NCBI GenBank assembly: GCA_944384295.1
Contig: CALWSU010000004.1
Location: forward strand, 1-64,000
DNA: 64,000 nucleotides
Direction of reading: 5' to 3'
Source: an uncultured Lachnospiraceae bacterium
GTDB taxonomy: Bacteria; Bacillota; Clostridia; Lachnospirales; Anaerotignaceae
The notes below the pieces were generated by a model. It saw nothing but the letters and a program-made list of their open reading frames with translations. It ran no database searches and was not told the origin of the DNA. Within the stretch, counting starts at the first letter, position 1. Each line of letters opens with the position of its first letter. A program made the translations under genes and the position numbers. Below, one piece after another: positions 54,632 to 63,630 of this stretch.

Positions 54632-54859
54632 AGGGTGTCGAAAAAGTCGACACCCTGTCGTCAAAGGCTCATTTCATTCAAGCCTTTGACGAGTTGACAG
54701 AAGTATAAAACCAAAGTTCCATCGGTTAAAAAACCTTGAAACTTCGGTTTTTCCTCGTCAGAAGTGAATTCCGACTGCGGATTCTAGTTGGGAAACGCTT
54801 CGTTTCCCAAACCCTTCCGCGCTCTTGAAAAATTATAATACCTAGTTTTTCTACAGTCT
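54632..54859 (-). repeat. Dispersed stem-loop element, full copy C
   Basis: About 228 bp. Reverse-complemented, it runs from AGACTGTAGAAAAACTAG to TTTTTCGACACCCT. It is an array of hairpins: GGGAAACG/CGTTTCCC, a CCGAAGTTTCAAGG arm facing a CCTTGAAACTTCGG-like arm, CGTCAAAGGCT/AGCCTTTGACG and AGGGTGTCGA/TCGACACCCT. The 54632-54709 part is identical to 19-96 inverted, and parts match 16843-16990. There is no protein-coding content. Confidence 0.8.
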
Positions 54860-54860
54860 A

Positions 54861-54893
54861 AAAGAAGCATGTGGAACAGCACATGCTTCTTTT
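54861..54893. terminator. Terminator hairpin, second copy
   Basis: Nearly identical (one mismatch) to 54599-54631. It lies downstream of the MATE gene on the minus strand, so it can end that transcript, while the first copy ends cadA. Confidence 0.85.
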
Positions 54894-54994
54894 CAATATT
54901 GATTTTTCCTTTTTGCAAGATACTTTTTATTCCAATATTTTTTGTAGGTTGTGTATGGTTTGTATAAAATATAAAGCAACAATGCACAGCCTAT

Positions 54995-56353
54995 TTATTG
55001 TATCGTATGTGCTTGTCGTAACAATTGTTTTCGGCTTGTCATAAAATATAATACTATACAAACCAATATAGTACAAAATTCTGCAAATGGCATTGTCAGC
55101 CAAACCCCTTGCAGTTCAAAAAATTTAGGCAAAATCATCATACCAATAACGATAAATATCAATCCTCTACTACCTGCAATCAAAAGAGAATTGACAGCAT
55201 TTCCTAATGCAGTTTGGTATCCAGATTGCATGATGGTAAATCCATTGAACAAAAATGCAGTGCTATAAATATGTGCCCCTTGTGTAGACAATTGTAAAAT
55301 TTCGGGTGTATCTGTCAAAAATATACCAATCAATGATTCTGTACATAGATTAAATATCAAAAAAATCAGTACACCACTGATGAAATTCAACAACAGTGAA
55401 ATACGCAAAATGTTGCGTACTCGTTCATGATTGCCCGCACCATAGTTATAACTCAAAAGTATACCACTACCATCTGCCACACCAAACATTACCAAAATAA
55501 CAAAATTACTAATATAATTGATAACGGTAAATGCTGCAACACCTTGTTCTCCTGCATATTGCATCAATGCCATATTAAATAACCATACTGTTACAGCAGT
55601 AGATAGACTTGTAACACCTTCCGAAGAACCATTACATACTGTATGTTGTAACAATTTGAATTGAAACTTTCCTTGATAAATATTTAATATATTACTTTTC
55701 TTCAAAAAAGGTCGTATGGTTATCATCAATCCCGCAGTATAGGCAATACCTGTTGCCAATGCAGCACCTGTTGTACCAAGTTGCAAAATTTTAATCGCAA
55801 CAAAGTCCGTTACAATATTGCTCACCAGACAAGTAACAGTTGCCACTAAATATAAATGTGGTTTCCCAAGCAATCTTGCCATAAAGCCAAAGAAAAGCAT
55901 AAAACAAATCATAGGGCTAAAGAAAGATAATGTACGGATATAATCTGCTGTATCTTTCAGCAAAACCGCATTTGCTCCCATATAAGTTGCTAAGGTTTGA
56001 TTCAAAAAAATGCCCAAAAACATTATCATAAATGCTGCAAACAAAAGTGCAATCACAGAAGAACGAAAAATATTTTGTGCTTTCGATACAGATTCTTTTT
56101 TCTGTTCCCCTAAAGTACGTCCTACAAAACTAATACTTCCTGTACAAATTATCATGGTACAACCAATAATCGTTTGCATATAAGGAATGGCGATATTCAC
56201 GCCTGCCATTGCATTTGTACTAGCGTATTTGCCTAAAAATATACCGTCTATCATACCTTGTATCCCTGCCAATACCATTGAAAGAATGGCAGGTAATACA
56301 AATTTTAAAAACAAACGATATAGCGGTTCTGTTTGCATTTCATGTTGTTGCAT
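54995..56353 (-). CDS. MATE-family efflux transporter
   Basis: 452-aa MATE transporter with 12 predicted helices. The N-terminus (MQQHEMQTEPLYRLFLKFVL) leads into LAGIQGMIDGIFLGKY. The mid-region has SFVGRTLGEQKKESVSKAQ. MATE pumps export drugs and cations using Na+ or H+. ATG 56353 follows AAGGAGT. It is divergent from a decayed MerR regulator, which probably once controlled it. Confidence 0.9.
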   Translation of the reverse strand: MQQHEMQTEPLYRLFLKFVLPAILSMVLAGIQGMIDGIFLGKYASTNAMAGVNIAIPYMQTIIGCTMIICTGSISFVGRTLGEQKKESVSKAQNIFRSSVIALLFAAFMIMFLGIFLNQTLATYMGANAVLLKDTADYIRTLSFFSPMICFMLFFGFMARLLGKPHLYLVATVTCLVSNIVTDFVAIKILQLGTTGAALATGIAYTAGLMITIRPFLKKSNILNIYQGKFQFKLLQHTVCNGSSEGVTSLSTAVTVWLFNMALMQYAGEQGVAAFTVINYISNFVILVMFGVADGSGILLSYNYGAGNHERVRNILRISLLLNFISGVLIFLIFNLCTESLIGIFLTDTPEILQLSTQGAHIYSTAFLFNGFTIMQSGYQTALGNAVNSLLIAGSRGLIFIVIGMMILPKFFELQGVWLTMPFAEFCTILVCIVLYFMTSRKQLLRQAHTIQ

Positions 56354-56402
56354 ATGATATATACTCCTTTTCAAAATTTGATAAAATTTGTGATATGATA
56401 GC

Positions 56403-56417
56403 AGTATAAAGGATACT
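56403..56417. promoter_or_regulatory. Dyad between MATE and MerR genes
   Basis: AGTATAAAGGATACT is a near-perfect dyad in the 100-bp divergent promoter region. MerR regulators bind such dyads between -35 and -10. Confidence 0.5.
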
Positions 56418-56453
56418 ATAATGGGAGAGTCAATAGAGAAAGGGAAATTTATC

Positions 56454-57253
56454 ATGAAAGATTTATCATCTATTGGGGAAGTAAGTAAAATCAAAGGAGT
56501 ATCTATAAAATCCTTGCGCTATTATGAAAAAATTGGTGTATTACGTCCAGCATACATCAACCCAGATACAGGCTATCGTTATTATACCGTAGAGCAATTA
56601 CTTACTATAGAATTGATATTAATTTTTTTAGAATTGGATATTCCCTTAAAAAATTTTGAACAATACATGACAGAAAAGCAAGATTTAGACATACAAAAAC
56701 TGGTGCAAGATGGCACAAAAATCGTCAACGAGAAAATGAAAAAACTCAAAAAACGAAAACAATTTCTACAAAATTTGTCTGCACATATCACACGCACACA
56801 TGAAATCAAAAAAATCGAAACTGAATTTATATAAAACTTAAAAGAACGATATTTTTTAATTACGCATTACGAACATGATTTATCTGATTATAAAAAAATA
56901 CATATGCAATATTCCAAATTGATATGGCAAGCAGTAGAACTCGGAATGCCAGACCAATTTAATCAAGGTTTTTTTATGGTGGAATAAAATGGTAGATATG
57001 AATATAATATTTTTTAGAAATCCCCAAACCACATAAAGAACCCGAAAATTTATATATTGTACCCAGCGGAAAATTTTTGTGTCATGTTGTACCATTTGAA
57101 CGTTTTTCCTCTATACAACCACACACAAAACTTTGCATCGTGCAAGAATTATTTAATGTAACCATCAATTCTTTTGAACGATATATAGAAGTACAAGAAT
57201 TGGTTTATGAAACTTCAAAAATTTCAAAAACTTCAAAAACTTCAATATCATAG
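56454..57253 (+). pseudogene. Decayed MerR-family regulator
   Basis: From ATG 56454 (AAGGGAAA upstream) the first 126 codons encode a MerR winged helix (IGEVSKIKGVSIKSLRYYEK) and dimerisation helix, ending in TAA at 56832-56834. The same frame then continues NLKERYFLITHYEHDLSDY to QGFFMVE and another stop. A different frame later reads LEIPKPHKEPENLYIVPSGK and FERYIEVQELVYETS to TAG 57251-57253. This is the GyrI-like effector-binding domain, broken by at least one nonsense change and one frameshift. A short DNA-binding-only protein may still be made. Confidence 0.8.
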
Positions 57254-57286
57254 TATGGGAAACGATATGATGTAAGAAAAAATGGA

Positions 57287-57322
57287 AAAAGGAAGTATGC
57301 AATATATCACATGCTTCCTTTT
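57287..57322. terminator. Bidirectional terminator
   Basis: AAAAGGAAGTATG and CATGCTTCCTTTT form a long stem with one mismatch and A/T-rich flanks, between the MerR relic and the NYN gene. Confidence 0.7.
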
Positions 57323-57358
57323 ATGTTTGTATGTTTATGTTTGTATTGATATTATTGT

Positions 57359-58165
57359 TTATCGCTTATGATACCGTTTTCCATTTTTCTTTTGTTTTTG
57401 TGCAATACAGCGATATGCAATGATCGTTACAGTGCCTTTGCCGCGATAAGATTTGACTTCATAACGTTCTGGAAACGCTGCCAATAATTGCGGTAATTTT
57501 ACAAAGCCATACGTACGGCAGTCAAAGTCTGGTTTGGTACGTTTGATAAAAGAACCTGCGGAACTCACATTCACATAACCATCGTCGTCTTGGTATGTGT
57601 CATATGCTTTTTTCAGCAATGTATGTACTTCCGCAATATCATTATCTTCTTGTACTGCTTTTGCACGAGATTGTTTCGTCAGTTTTGGCAGTAATTCTGC
57701 ACTGTCCTCATCCACTTCGACTGCAATATTTTTCGATATATTTTCCAAAAATATAAACTCATCACAAGAATTACGGAACGGTTCTGGGGTTTTTTGCTCC
57801 CCTACCCCCATCACATATACGCCTTTTTCGCGCAATTTGATTGCCAATGGTGTATAATCGCTGTCACTAGACACCAATACAAACGCATCATAAATATCAC
57901 TATATAATAAATCAATGGCTTGAATCACCAATGCAATATCGGTCGCGTTTTTTCCTGCTACATAGTCAAATTGATGTTCTGCCTTGATGGCAAGACGTTT
58001 GGTTTCTTCTTCCCAGTTTTTCAAATTATTCTTTTTCCAATTTCCATAGGCGCGTTTTACTACAATGCGACCATGTGTTGAAATTTCACGCAAAATATCG
58101 CTGACTTTTGCCGCTGGCGTATTATCCGCATCAATCAGCACTACCATTTTTGAAAAATTGCTCAT
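57359..58165 (-). CDS. NYN-domain (PIN-like) protein with OST-HTH/LOTUS domain
   Basis: 268-aa protein. Residues 1-150 are a NYN/LabA-like PIN ribonuclease domain with acidic residues in VVLIDADNTPA, AGKNATDIALVIQAID and LVSSDSDYTPLA. Residues about 180-245 form an OST-HTH/LOTUS domain (DDGYVNVSSAGSFIKRTK; DCRTYGFVKLPQLL). Such proteins are suspected RNA nucleases or RNA-binding factors. AGGAGG precedes the ATG. It is the third gene of an operon with the RNase HII fusion and pgeF. Confidence 0.9.
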   Translation of the reverse strand: MSNFSKMVVLIDADNTPAAKVSDILREISTHGRIVVKRAYGNWKKNNLKNWEEETKRLAIKAEHQFDYVAGKNATDIALVIQAIDLLYSDIYDAFVLVSSDSDYTPLAIKLREKGVYVMGVGEQKTPEPFRNSCDEFIFLENISKNIAVEVDEDSAELLPKLTKQSRAKAVQEDNDIAEVHTLLKKAYDTYQDDDGYVNVSSAGSFIKRTKPDFDCRTYGFVKLPQLLAAFPERYEVKSYRGKGTVTIIAYRCIAQKQKKNGKRYHKR

Positions 58166-58205
58166 ACGATTCTTTTTCCTCCTAAAAATATTTATATTTT
58201 TTCTA

Positions 58206-59012
58206 TTACAACAATGTCATCACGCCTGCCATCACGCCACGTGCTTCTCCCATTTTGCGGTGAGAATAAAACCGTGCAGTATCACACATAGTACAAAGAC
58301 CTGCAATCTCTATATTCTCGATTCCACAGCCTTGCAGCAACCGTTTATTGGTATCCCATAGGTCGATTTTGTATTTTCCTTCTTCTGATGGGTCATCGAA
58401 AATGACATCATCTGCAAAATTCAGATTCTCGCGAAATAATGTTACAACAGGGTCATCTACCTGAAAACAACATTTGCCGATAGATGGTCCAATCGCCGCA
58501 ATCATATCTTGTGGTTTGCTACCAAATTCTTCTTGCATACGTTGTACGGTTTTTTCTGCCATACGATTGGCTGTTCCCTTCCAACCGCAATGCGCCAGAC
58601 CTATTGCTTTTTGCTTAGGGTCTAATAAAAATATCGGCACACAGTCCGCACCAAATATGACAAGATTGATACCTGTTTCATTGGTAATCAAAGCGTCAAT
58701 ATCTTGATAAGGACGGGGCTTTGTGACACCGCTTCCTTTGTCTGCTGCTGTGACACGCAAAATATTGGTAGTATGTGTTTGTTGTGTAGCAACAAATGCG
58801 GTTTCGTCCAAATCCAAAGCCTGCGCTAAGAGTTGATAATTTTTAGCCACTGCCACTTTGTCTTCCCCACGGCTAAACCCCATATTCATACTAGCATAGA
58901 CCCCTGTACTGACGCCACCATGTCTTGTCGTAAACGCATGACGCACCATACCCGTTTGCTCCAAATTCTCGAATGTAACCAATTCCATATTGCCCTTTTG
59001 CACGATTTTCAA
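58206..59012 (-). CDS. pgeF: Purine nucleoside phosphorylase/peptidoglycan editing factor PgeF (YfiH)
   Basis: 268-aa protein of the YfiH/DUF152 family. HAFTTRHGGVS at the N-terminus and IFGADCVPIFLLD, LAHCGWKGTANRM and GPSIGKCCFQVDD supply the zinc His/Cys ligands. The family acts as a purine nucleoside phosphorylase and edits peptidoglycan precursors. Translation starts at TTG 59012 behind AAGGAGG. It lies 12 bp downstream of the rnhB-yraN fusion. Confidence 0.92.
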   Translation of the reverse strand: MKIVQKGNMELVTFENLEQTGMVRHAFTTRHGGVSTGVYASMNMGFSRGEDKVAVAKNYQLLAQALDLDETAFVATQQTHTTNILRVTAADKGSGVTKPRPYQDIDALITNETGINLVIFGADCVPIFLLDPKQKAIGLAHCGWKGTANRMAEKTVQRMQEEFGSKPQDMIAAIGPSIGKCCFQVDDPVVTLFRENLNFADDVIFDDPSEEGKYKIDLWDTNKRLLQGCGIENIEIAGLCTMCDTARFYSHRKMGEARGVMAGVMTLL

Positions 59013-59024
59013 TGTTTTGCCTCC

Positions 59025-60155
59025 TTATTCCCAGAATGCGTTTTCCAAATATCGAAAATAACTTTGTCCATTTTCTCGCTTGATTTCTGCCACATCAAAG
59101 CGACATGCGATATCTTCCATTTTGTTTTCTGCCAAATACTGGCGTGCGGCTGCTATGATTTTTTGCTGTTTCTTGCGGTCTACCGCTTCGGCAGGCGTAC
59201 CAAAATACTCTTGACTACGTGCTTTGACCTCTGTAAAAACAAGCGTATCGCCTTGTTTTGCAATGATGTCGATTTCGCCTTGTGCTGTACGGTAATTTTG
59301 TGCCAATATGGTATAGCCTAATTTCTGCATTTGGCGAACTGCCAAAGCTTCGCTCAAATTGCCTTTTTGTGATGTATTTTCTTGTTCGATTTGTTCCATA
59401 ATTTTTTTGACAAAGCTGCGGCGATGTATGGGACATAATCCATGTGCTGCAATGCCTGCAATATGTTTTTGGGAACCATATCCTTTGTTTGATGCAAAAT
59501 CATATTCTGGGTATTGCTCTGCCAATTCTTCCATCATAGCATCTCTGGTTACCTTGGCAATAATACTAGCCGCCGCAATGCTCATACTTTTCGCATCGCC
59601 TTTTACAATGCCTTCTTGTGGTATAGCAAGCTGTGGAATATGTACCGCATCTGCAAGTATATAATCAGGTTGTATGGCAAGCTGTGAGATTGCTTGACGC
59701 ATGGCTTCATAAGTTGCCTGTAAAATATTGATTTCATCAATACGCGTATGCGATACAATACCGACTGCCCAAGCTATGGATTCTGCTTTGATTTGCTCTG
59801 CAAGGCTTTCTCGCTTTTGGGCAGAAAGTTTTTTGGAATCGTCAACCCCCAATATGGTATGGTTTTCTGGCAAAATCACGGCTGCCGCGACCACTGGACC
59901 TGCCAAAGGACCTCGTCCCACCTCGTCAATACCAGCAATAGAATGATACCCCTTTTCATATGCCGCACGTTCATACTGTAACATCGTTTGCATACGCAGC
60001 AATTCTTTTTCTTCTGCATCATAACGCTTATGCGCACTCGAAACTAAATTTTGTACGCCTTTTCGTGTATCATTTGCATATTCTTCCCAAAATTGGGATA
60101 ATTGCGCATGGGTACATTGCGCCAATTTTGCTTTGATTTGTGCAATGGATTCCAT
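59025..60155 (-). CDS. rnhB: RNase HII fused to YraN/UPF0102 domain
   Basis: 376-aa fusion. A helical N-terminus of 70 residues leads to RNase HII (AGIDEVGRGPLAGPVVAAAV near residues 74-93; ILADAVHIP; ASIIAKVTRD), which removes ribonucleotides from DNA. From about residue 262 a YraN/UPF0102 endonuclease-like domain follows (GNLSEALAVRQMQKLGYTIL; AQGEIDIIAKQGDTLVFTEV). In most bacteria these are two adjacent genes. ATG 60155 has AAGGAGG. It heads the operon with pgeF and nyn. Confidence 0.93.
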   Translation of the reverse strand: MESIAQIKAKLAQCTHAQLSQFWEEYANDTRKGVQNLVSSAHKRYDAEEKELLRMQTMLQYERAAYEKGYHSIAGIDEVGRGPLAGPVVAAAVILPENHTILGVDDSKKLSAQKRESLAEQIKAESIAWAVGIVSHTRIDEINILQATYEAMRQAISQLAIQPDYILADAVHIPQLAIPQEGIVKGDAKSMSIAAASIIAKVTRDAMMEELAEQYPEYDFASNKGYGSQKHIAGIAAHGLCPIHRRSFVKKIMEQIEQENTSQKGNLSEALAVRQMQKLGYTILAQNYRTAQGEIDIIAKQGDTLVFTEVKARSQEYFGTPAEAVDRKKQQKIIAAARQYLAENKMEDIACRFDVAEIKRENGQSYFRYLENAFWE

Positions 60156-60196
60156 GTTTGCCTCCTTTTTGATTGCCATTTGCGATTGCCTTTTAT

Positions 60197-60234
60197 AAAA
60201 AGAGCTTTGTACGCTTTTTTGCGTCAAAGCTCTT
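60197..60234 (-). terminator. Terminator of RNase J gene
   Basis: AAGAGCTTTG and CAAAGCTCTT form a 10-bp stem with an inner CGC/GCG, followed on the minus strand by TTTTTA. Confidence 0.85.
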
Positions 60235-60271
60235 ATCAATATCTGTCAAAAAAACTTTTTTCGCACTTTTC

Positions 60272-61954
60272 TCAGACTTCCATAATAATGGGTAAAATCA
60301 TAGGGCTTCTTTTTGTTTTCTGCCAAATATAATTTTTTAATGTGTCTTTGATGAGATTTTTCATAAAGTTCCAACTTGTGATATTCTTTTCTTCGCACTC
60401 ATATAATGCTTTTAGGACAACTTCGCGTGCGCCGTCCATCAAACCTTCTGATTCACGTACATACACAAAACCACGGGAAATGATATCAGGTCCTGCCACA
60501 ATTTCCCCTGTTTCGCTGTCCATAGAAACTACAACTACCATCAAGCCATCTTCGGAAAGATGTTTCCTGTCACGCAATACGATATTGCCCACATCGCCAA
60601 CGCCCAAGCCATCTACCATAACTTGACCAGCCGGCACGGTACCTGTGATTTTTGCCTCGTTTTTGGAAACTTCCAATACTTCGCCCAGCTTCATCACAAA
60701 GATATTATTTTTATCCATGCCCATGCTCATCGCCAAATCCCTATGACAAGACAAGTGCATATATTCACCATGCACTGGCATGAAAAACTTTGGTTTTGTC
60801 AACGCAAGCATCAATTTGAGTTCTTCCTGTCTTGCGTGCCCCGAAACATGAATATCTTCAATACCGCCATAAATGACATCTGCGCCTTTTTTCAATAATT
60901 CATTGATGACACGAATAACATTTTTTTCATTTCCCGGAATCGCGGACGCACTGATGATAATTTTATCATCTGGCTTGACAGTTACCTGTTTATGCTCACT
61001 ATTTGCGATACGAGATAATGCAGACATGGTTTCGCCCTGACTGCCTGTTGTGATAATGACAAGCTGTTCATCACGATAATTTTTGATTTCTGTAATGTCA
61101 ATCAATGTGCGTGGCGGTATCCATAAATAATCCAGCTCTGACGCAGTTTTAACTGCGTTTATCATACTGCGCCCAATGATGGCAACCTTTCTGCCATACA
61201 TATATGCTGCATTGATGATTTGTTGGATACGATGGATATTTGAGGAAAACGTTGCAACCATAATACGATTGCGTGGGGTTTCTTCAAAAATCCGTTCAAA
61301 TACCTTCCCCACGTTTTTCTCTGACATGGTAAAGCCTTTGCGCTCTGCATTGGTACTGTCGCTCATCAAAAGCAATACACCTTCGCCGCCCAATTCTGCA
61401 AAACGCTGCAAATCAATGATTTCGCCATCAATTGGTGTATAATCCACCTTAAAATCACCGGTATGAATGACCGTACCTACCGGCGTATGAATGGCAAGTG
61501 CGACAGAGTCCGCGATAGAATGATTGGTATGAATGAATTCTACCATCATTTCGCCTAGTTTCACTTTTTCCCCTGGTACGACTGTGTGTAATATGGTTTT
61601 ATCCAGCAATTTATGCTCTCTGAGTTTATTTTCCAATAATCCCAATGTCAACAATGTACCAAATACGGGAACTCTGAGTTGTTTGAGTACATAAGGCAAC
61701 GCGCCAATATGGTCCTCATGCCCATGCGTCAATACAATACCTCTAATTTTTTCTACGTTTTTTGCCAAATAGGTGATATCAGGAATGACTAAATCAATCC
61801 CCAACATATCATCTTCGGGAAATGCCAGACCGCAGTCAATGACTATGATGTCGTTACCATATTCCAATACGGTCATGTTTTTTCCGATTTCTTCCAACCC
61901 GCCCAAAGCCATTACTTTCAGCCTTGTTTTGGGTCTTGGTTTTCTGCTTGCCAA
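60272..61954 (-). CDS. rnj: Ribonuclease J
   Basis: 560-aa metallo-beta-lactamase/beta-CASP ribonuclease for 5'-3' exo- and endonucleolytic mRNA decay and rRNA maturation. LTHGHEDHIGALPYVL is the HxHxDH zinc motif, with VIHTGDFKVDYTPID and LLMSDSTNAERKG. VHVSGHARQEELKLML and FMPVHGEYMHL are the C-terminal beta-CASP part. TTG 61954 is 8 nt past AGGAGG, while the GTG at 61963 touches it. A terminator separates it from rnhB-yraN. Confidence 0.93.
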   Translation of the reverse strand: MASRKPRPKTRLKVMALGGLEEIGKNMTVLEYGNDIIVIDCGLAFPEDDMLGIDLVIPDITYLAKNVEKIRGIVLTHGHEDHIGALPYVLKQLRVPVFGTLLTLGLLENKLREHKLLDKTILHTVVPGEKVKLGEMMVEFIHTNHSIADSVALAIHTPVGTVIHTGDFKVDYTPIDGEIIDLQRFAELGGEGVLLLMSDSTNAERKGFTMSEKNVGKVFERIFEETPRNRIMVATFSSNIHRIQQIINAAYMYGRKVAIIGRSMINAVKTASELDYLWIPPRTLIDITEIKNYRDEQLVIITTGSQGETMSALSRIANSEHKQVTVKPDDKIIISASAIPGNEKNVIRVINELLKKGADVIYGGIEDIHVSGHARQEELKLMLALTKPKFFMPVHGEYMHLSCHRDLAMSMGMDKNNIFVMKLGEVLEVSKNEAKITGTVPAGQVMVDGLGVGDVGNIVLRDRKHLSEDGLMVVVVSMDSETGEIVAGPDIISRGFVYVRESEGLMDGAREVVLKALYECEEKNITSWNFMKNLIKDTLKNYIWQKTKRSPMILPIIMEV

Positions 61955-62492
61955 AAAACACACCTCCTAACTTTTTGTAATTATGTATTTCTATCATTTA
62001 TAAATCAATGTCTGCTTTGTGCGCATATCCGCATATGTCAAAAAGCCGCCCATTGTTATGATCATAATATATAGTATGCCGAAAAAAAGGCTGGTTTAAC
62101 CACAAAAAATATCATATGTCATTTCTTGTGCATAAAACACCATTTTTTTCCTTGCAATTGCATTTTACAACACCACAAAAAGAGCAGTCCGCCTTTTCTA
62201 TCAAAACCGCTATTTTCCTTTTGATACAAATAGACTTCTGCTTTCTTCTTTTGTCATTGTAATCTCATGGACACACACATCATACCTCGTACATATGACA
62301 TGGGTATCTATTGGGTAAATATATGTGTATTCCTATCATCTTACCGTGTGATACAAAGAAAATATATCTGGTACATCTGATATTTCTTTTTTGTATCCCT
62401 GTACAGAATACACTGCGGAAAAAAGGCAATGCAGCCGATTGTGCTGCATTGACTCATAAATCCGTTTTTACTTTGTTGTTTTTGTCTATGTT
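61955..62492. other. AT-rich intergenic region
   Basis: About 540 bp between RNase J and DUF1292. The terminator at 62422-62452 is the only feature seen. It probably also holds the RNase J promoter. Confidence 0.4.
62422..62452 (-). terminator. Terminator of DUF1292 operon
   Basis: AATGCAGC and GCTGCATT form an 8-bp stem with a 7-nt loop, followed on the minus strand by TTTTTT. Confidence 0.8.
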
Positions 62493-62795
62493 TTAATTCA
62501 TAGAAACCTCATAATCTTCGCCTTTTTGTGCAAACAATGCCGCAACACGTTCAAACTCGGCATCATCTTCCACCATTTCATACGTAATGTCGTTCGCATC
62601 AATTGAGATTTCTTTGAGCAATAACGCTTCGCTTTCTTCTTCGTCCATCTTTTCTGTTTCTACCACCAACAAATAACGGTCTGTTCCACTTGCAACATTG
62701 TCGATAATAGAAAATTCTACTTCTTTGCCGTCCTCATCTGTCATGGTCACAGTTTCAAATTCAGCTTCTTGTGCTTCTTCAAAAATATCGCTCAT
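62493..62795 (-). CDS. DUF1292 family acidic protein
   Basis: 100-aa acidic protein of the YrzB/DUF1292 family. TVTMTDEDGKEVEFSIIDNV and a DRYLLVVETEK core are typical. The gene follows ruvX by 22 bp in the mtaB-ireB-ruvX cluster. Function unknown. Confidence 0.9.
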   Translation of the reverse strand: MSDIFEEAQEAEFETVTMTDEDGKEVEFSIIDNVASGTDRYLLVVETEKMDEEESEALLLKEISIDANDITYEMVEDDAEFERVAALFAQKGEDYEVSMN

Positions 62796-62817
62796 ACTTG
62801 ATTAAACCCCATTTCTC

Positions 62818-63246
62818 TTAAAGGTTTTGTTTGCTGTCCAAATACCCTTGCAAAATATGCACCGCTGCCATTTTATCAATCACGCTTTTGCGTTTGTCAT
62901 GGCTCAAATCTGCCATACGCAATGCACGTTCCGCTGCAATGGTGCTAAAACGTTCGTCCCATAGCACGACTGGAATTTTGGGAAAACGCGCTTCCAATCT
63001 TGCAGCAAATGTTTTTGTTTTCTCACAACGTTCTCCTTCTGAATTATCCAAATTTTTGGGATAACCCAGAACAATGGTATCTACTTGATATTCTTCTACC
63101 AACTGCGCCAAACGACGCATTGATTTTTTATATTCCTGCGGATTGTCACGCCGTATAATTTCCACGCCCTGCGCTGTCCAGCCCATTGGGTCACTGATTG
63201 CCACGCCAATGGTTTTATCTCCAAAGTCCAAACCCAATATCCGCAT
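62818..63246 (-). CDS. ruvX: Putative pre-16S rRNA nuclease YqgF/RuvX
   Basis: 142-aa RNase H-fold nuclease. MRILGLDFGDKTIGVAISDP has the first Asp. IVLGYPKNLDNSEG and VVLWDERFSTIAAER complete the active site. It finishes the 5' end of 16S rRNA and is essential in several bacteria. It starts 4 nt after the ireB stop. Confidence 0.95.
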   Translation of the reverse strand: MRILGLDFGDKTIGVAISDPMGWTAQGVEIIRRDNPQEYKKSMRRLAQLVEEYQVDTIVLGYPKNLDNSEGERCEKTKTFAARLEARFPKIPVVLWDERFSTIAAERALRMADLSHDKRKSVIDKMAAVHILQGYLDSKQNL

Positions 63247-63250
63247 ATAC

Positions 63251-63514
63251 TCACTCGTTTCTCAATAGATAATCTTTTACCAGTTCTTCTAATAATTCAT
63301 CTCTTTCCAATTTGCGAATCATCGCTCTGGCATTTAAATAGCTTGTGATATAAGTCGGATCTCCTGACAAGATATAGCCTACAATCTGATTGACAGGATT
63401 ATATCCTTTTTCCCGCAGTGCCGTGCTGACGGAAATTAAAATTCTTTTTGCCTCATTTTCAGGCTCTCTACCACTTCTACCAAAATATTGTGTTTCATTT
63501 AAATTCTGACTCAT
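63251..63514 (-). CDS. ireB: IreB-family regulatory phosphoprotein
   Basis: 87-aa protein of the DUF965/IreB family. [20 protein letters not shown] includes the N-terminal Thr that the IreK kinase phosphorylates in enterococci. [19 protein letters not shown] is the most conserved block. In Enterococcus it negatively controls cephalosporin resistance. It is upstream of ruvX. Confidence 0.93.
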   Translation of the reverse strand: MSQNLNETQYFGRSGREPENEAKRILISVSTALREKGYNPVNQIVGYILSGDPTYITSYLNARAMIRKLERDELLEELVKDYLLRNE

Positions 63515-63630
63515 CTTTCTTCACACTCCGATCCACAGCACCATTATTTGCTTTCTTTTATGATAATATAAATAGAGGGTAAATGCAACCTTTGTTTAGC
63601 AACAAATCCCAACTCCTATTTCTGACAAAA

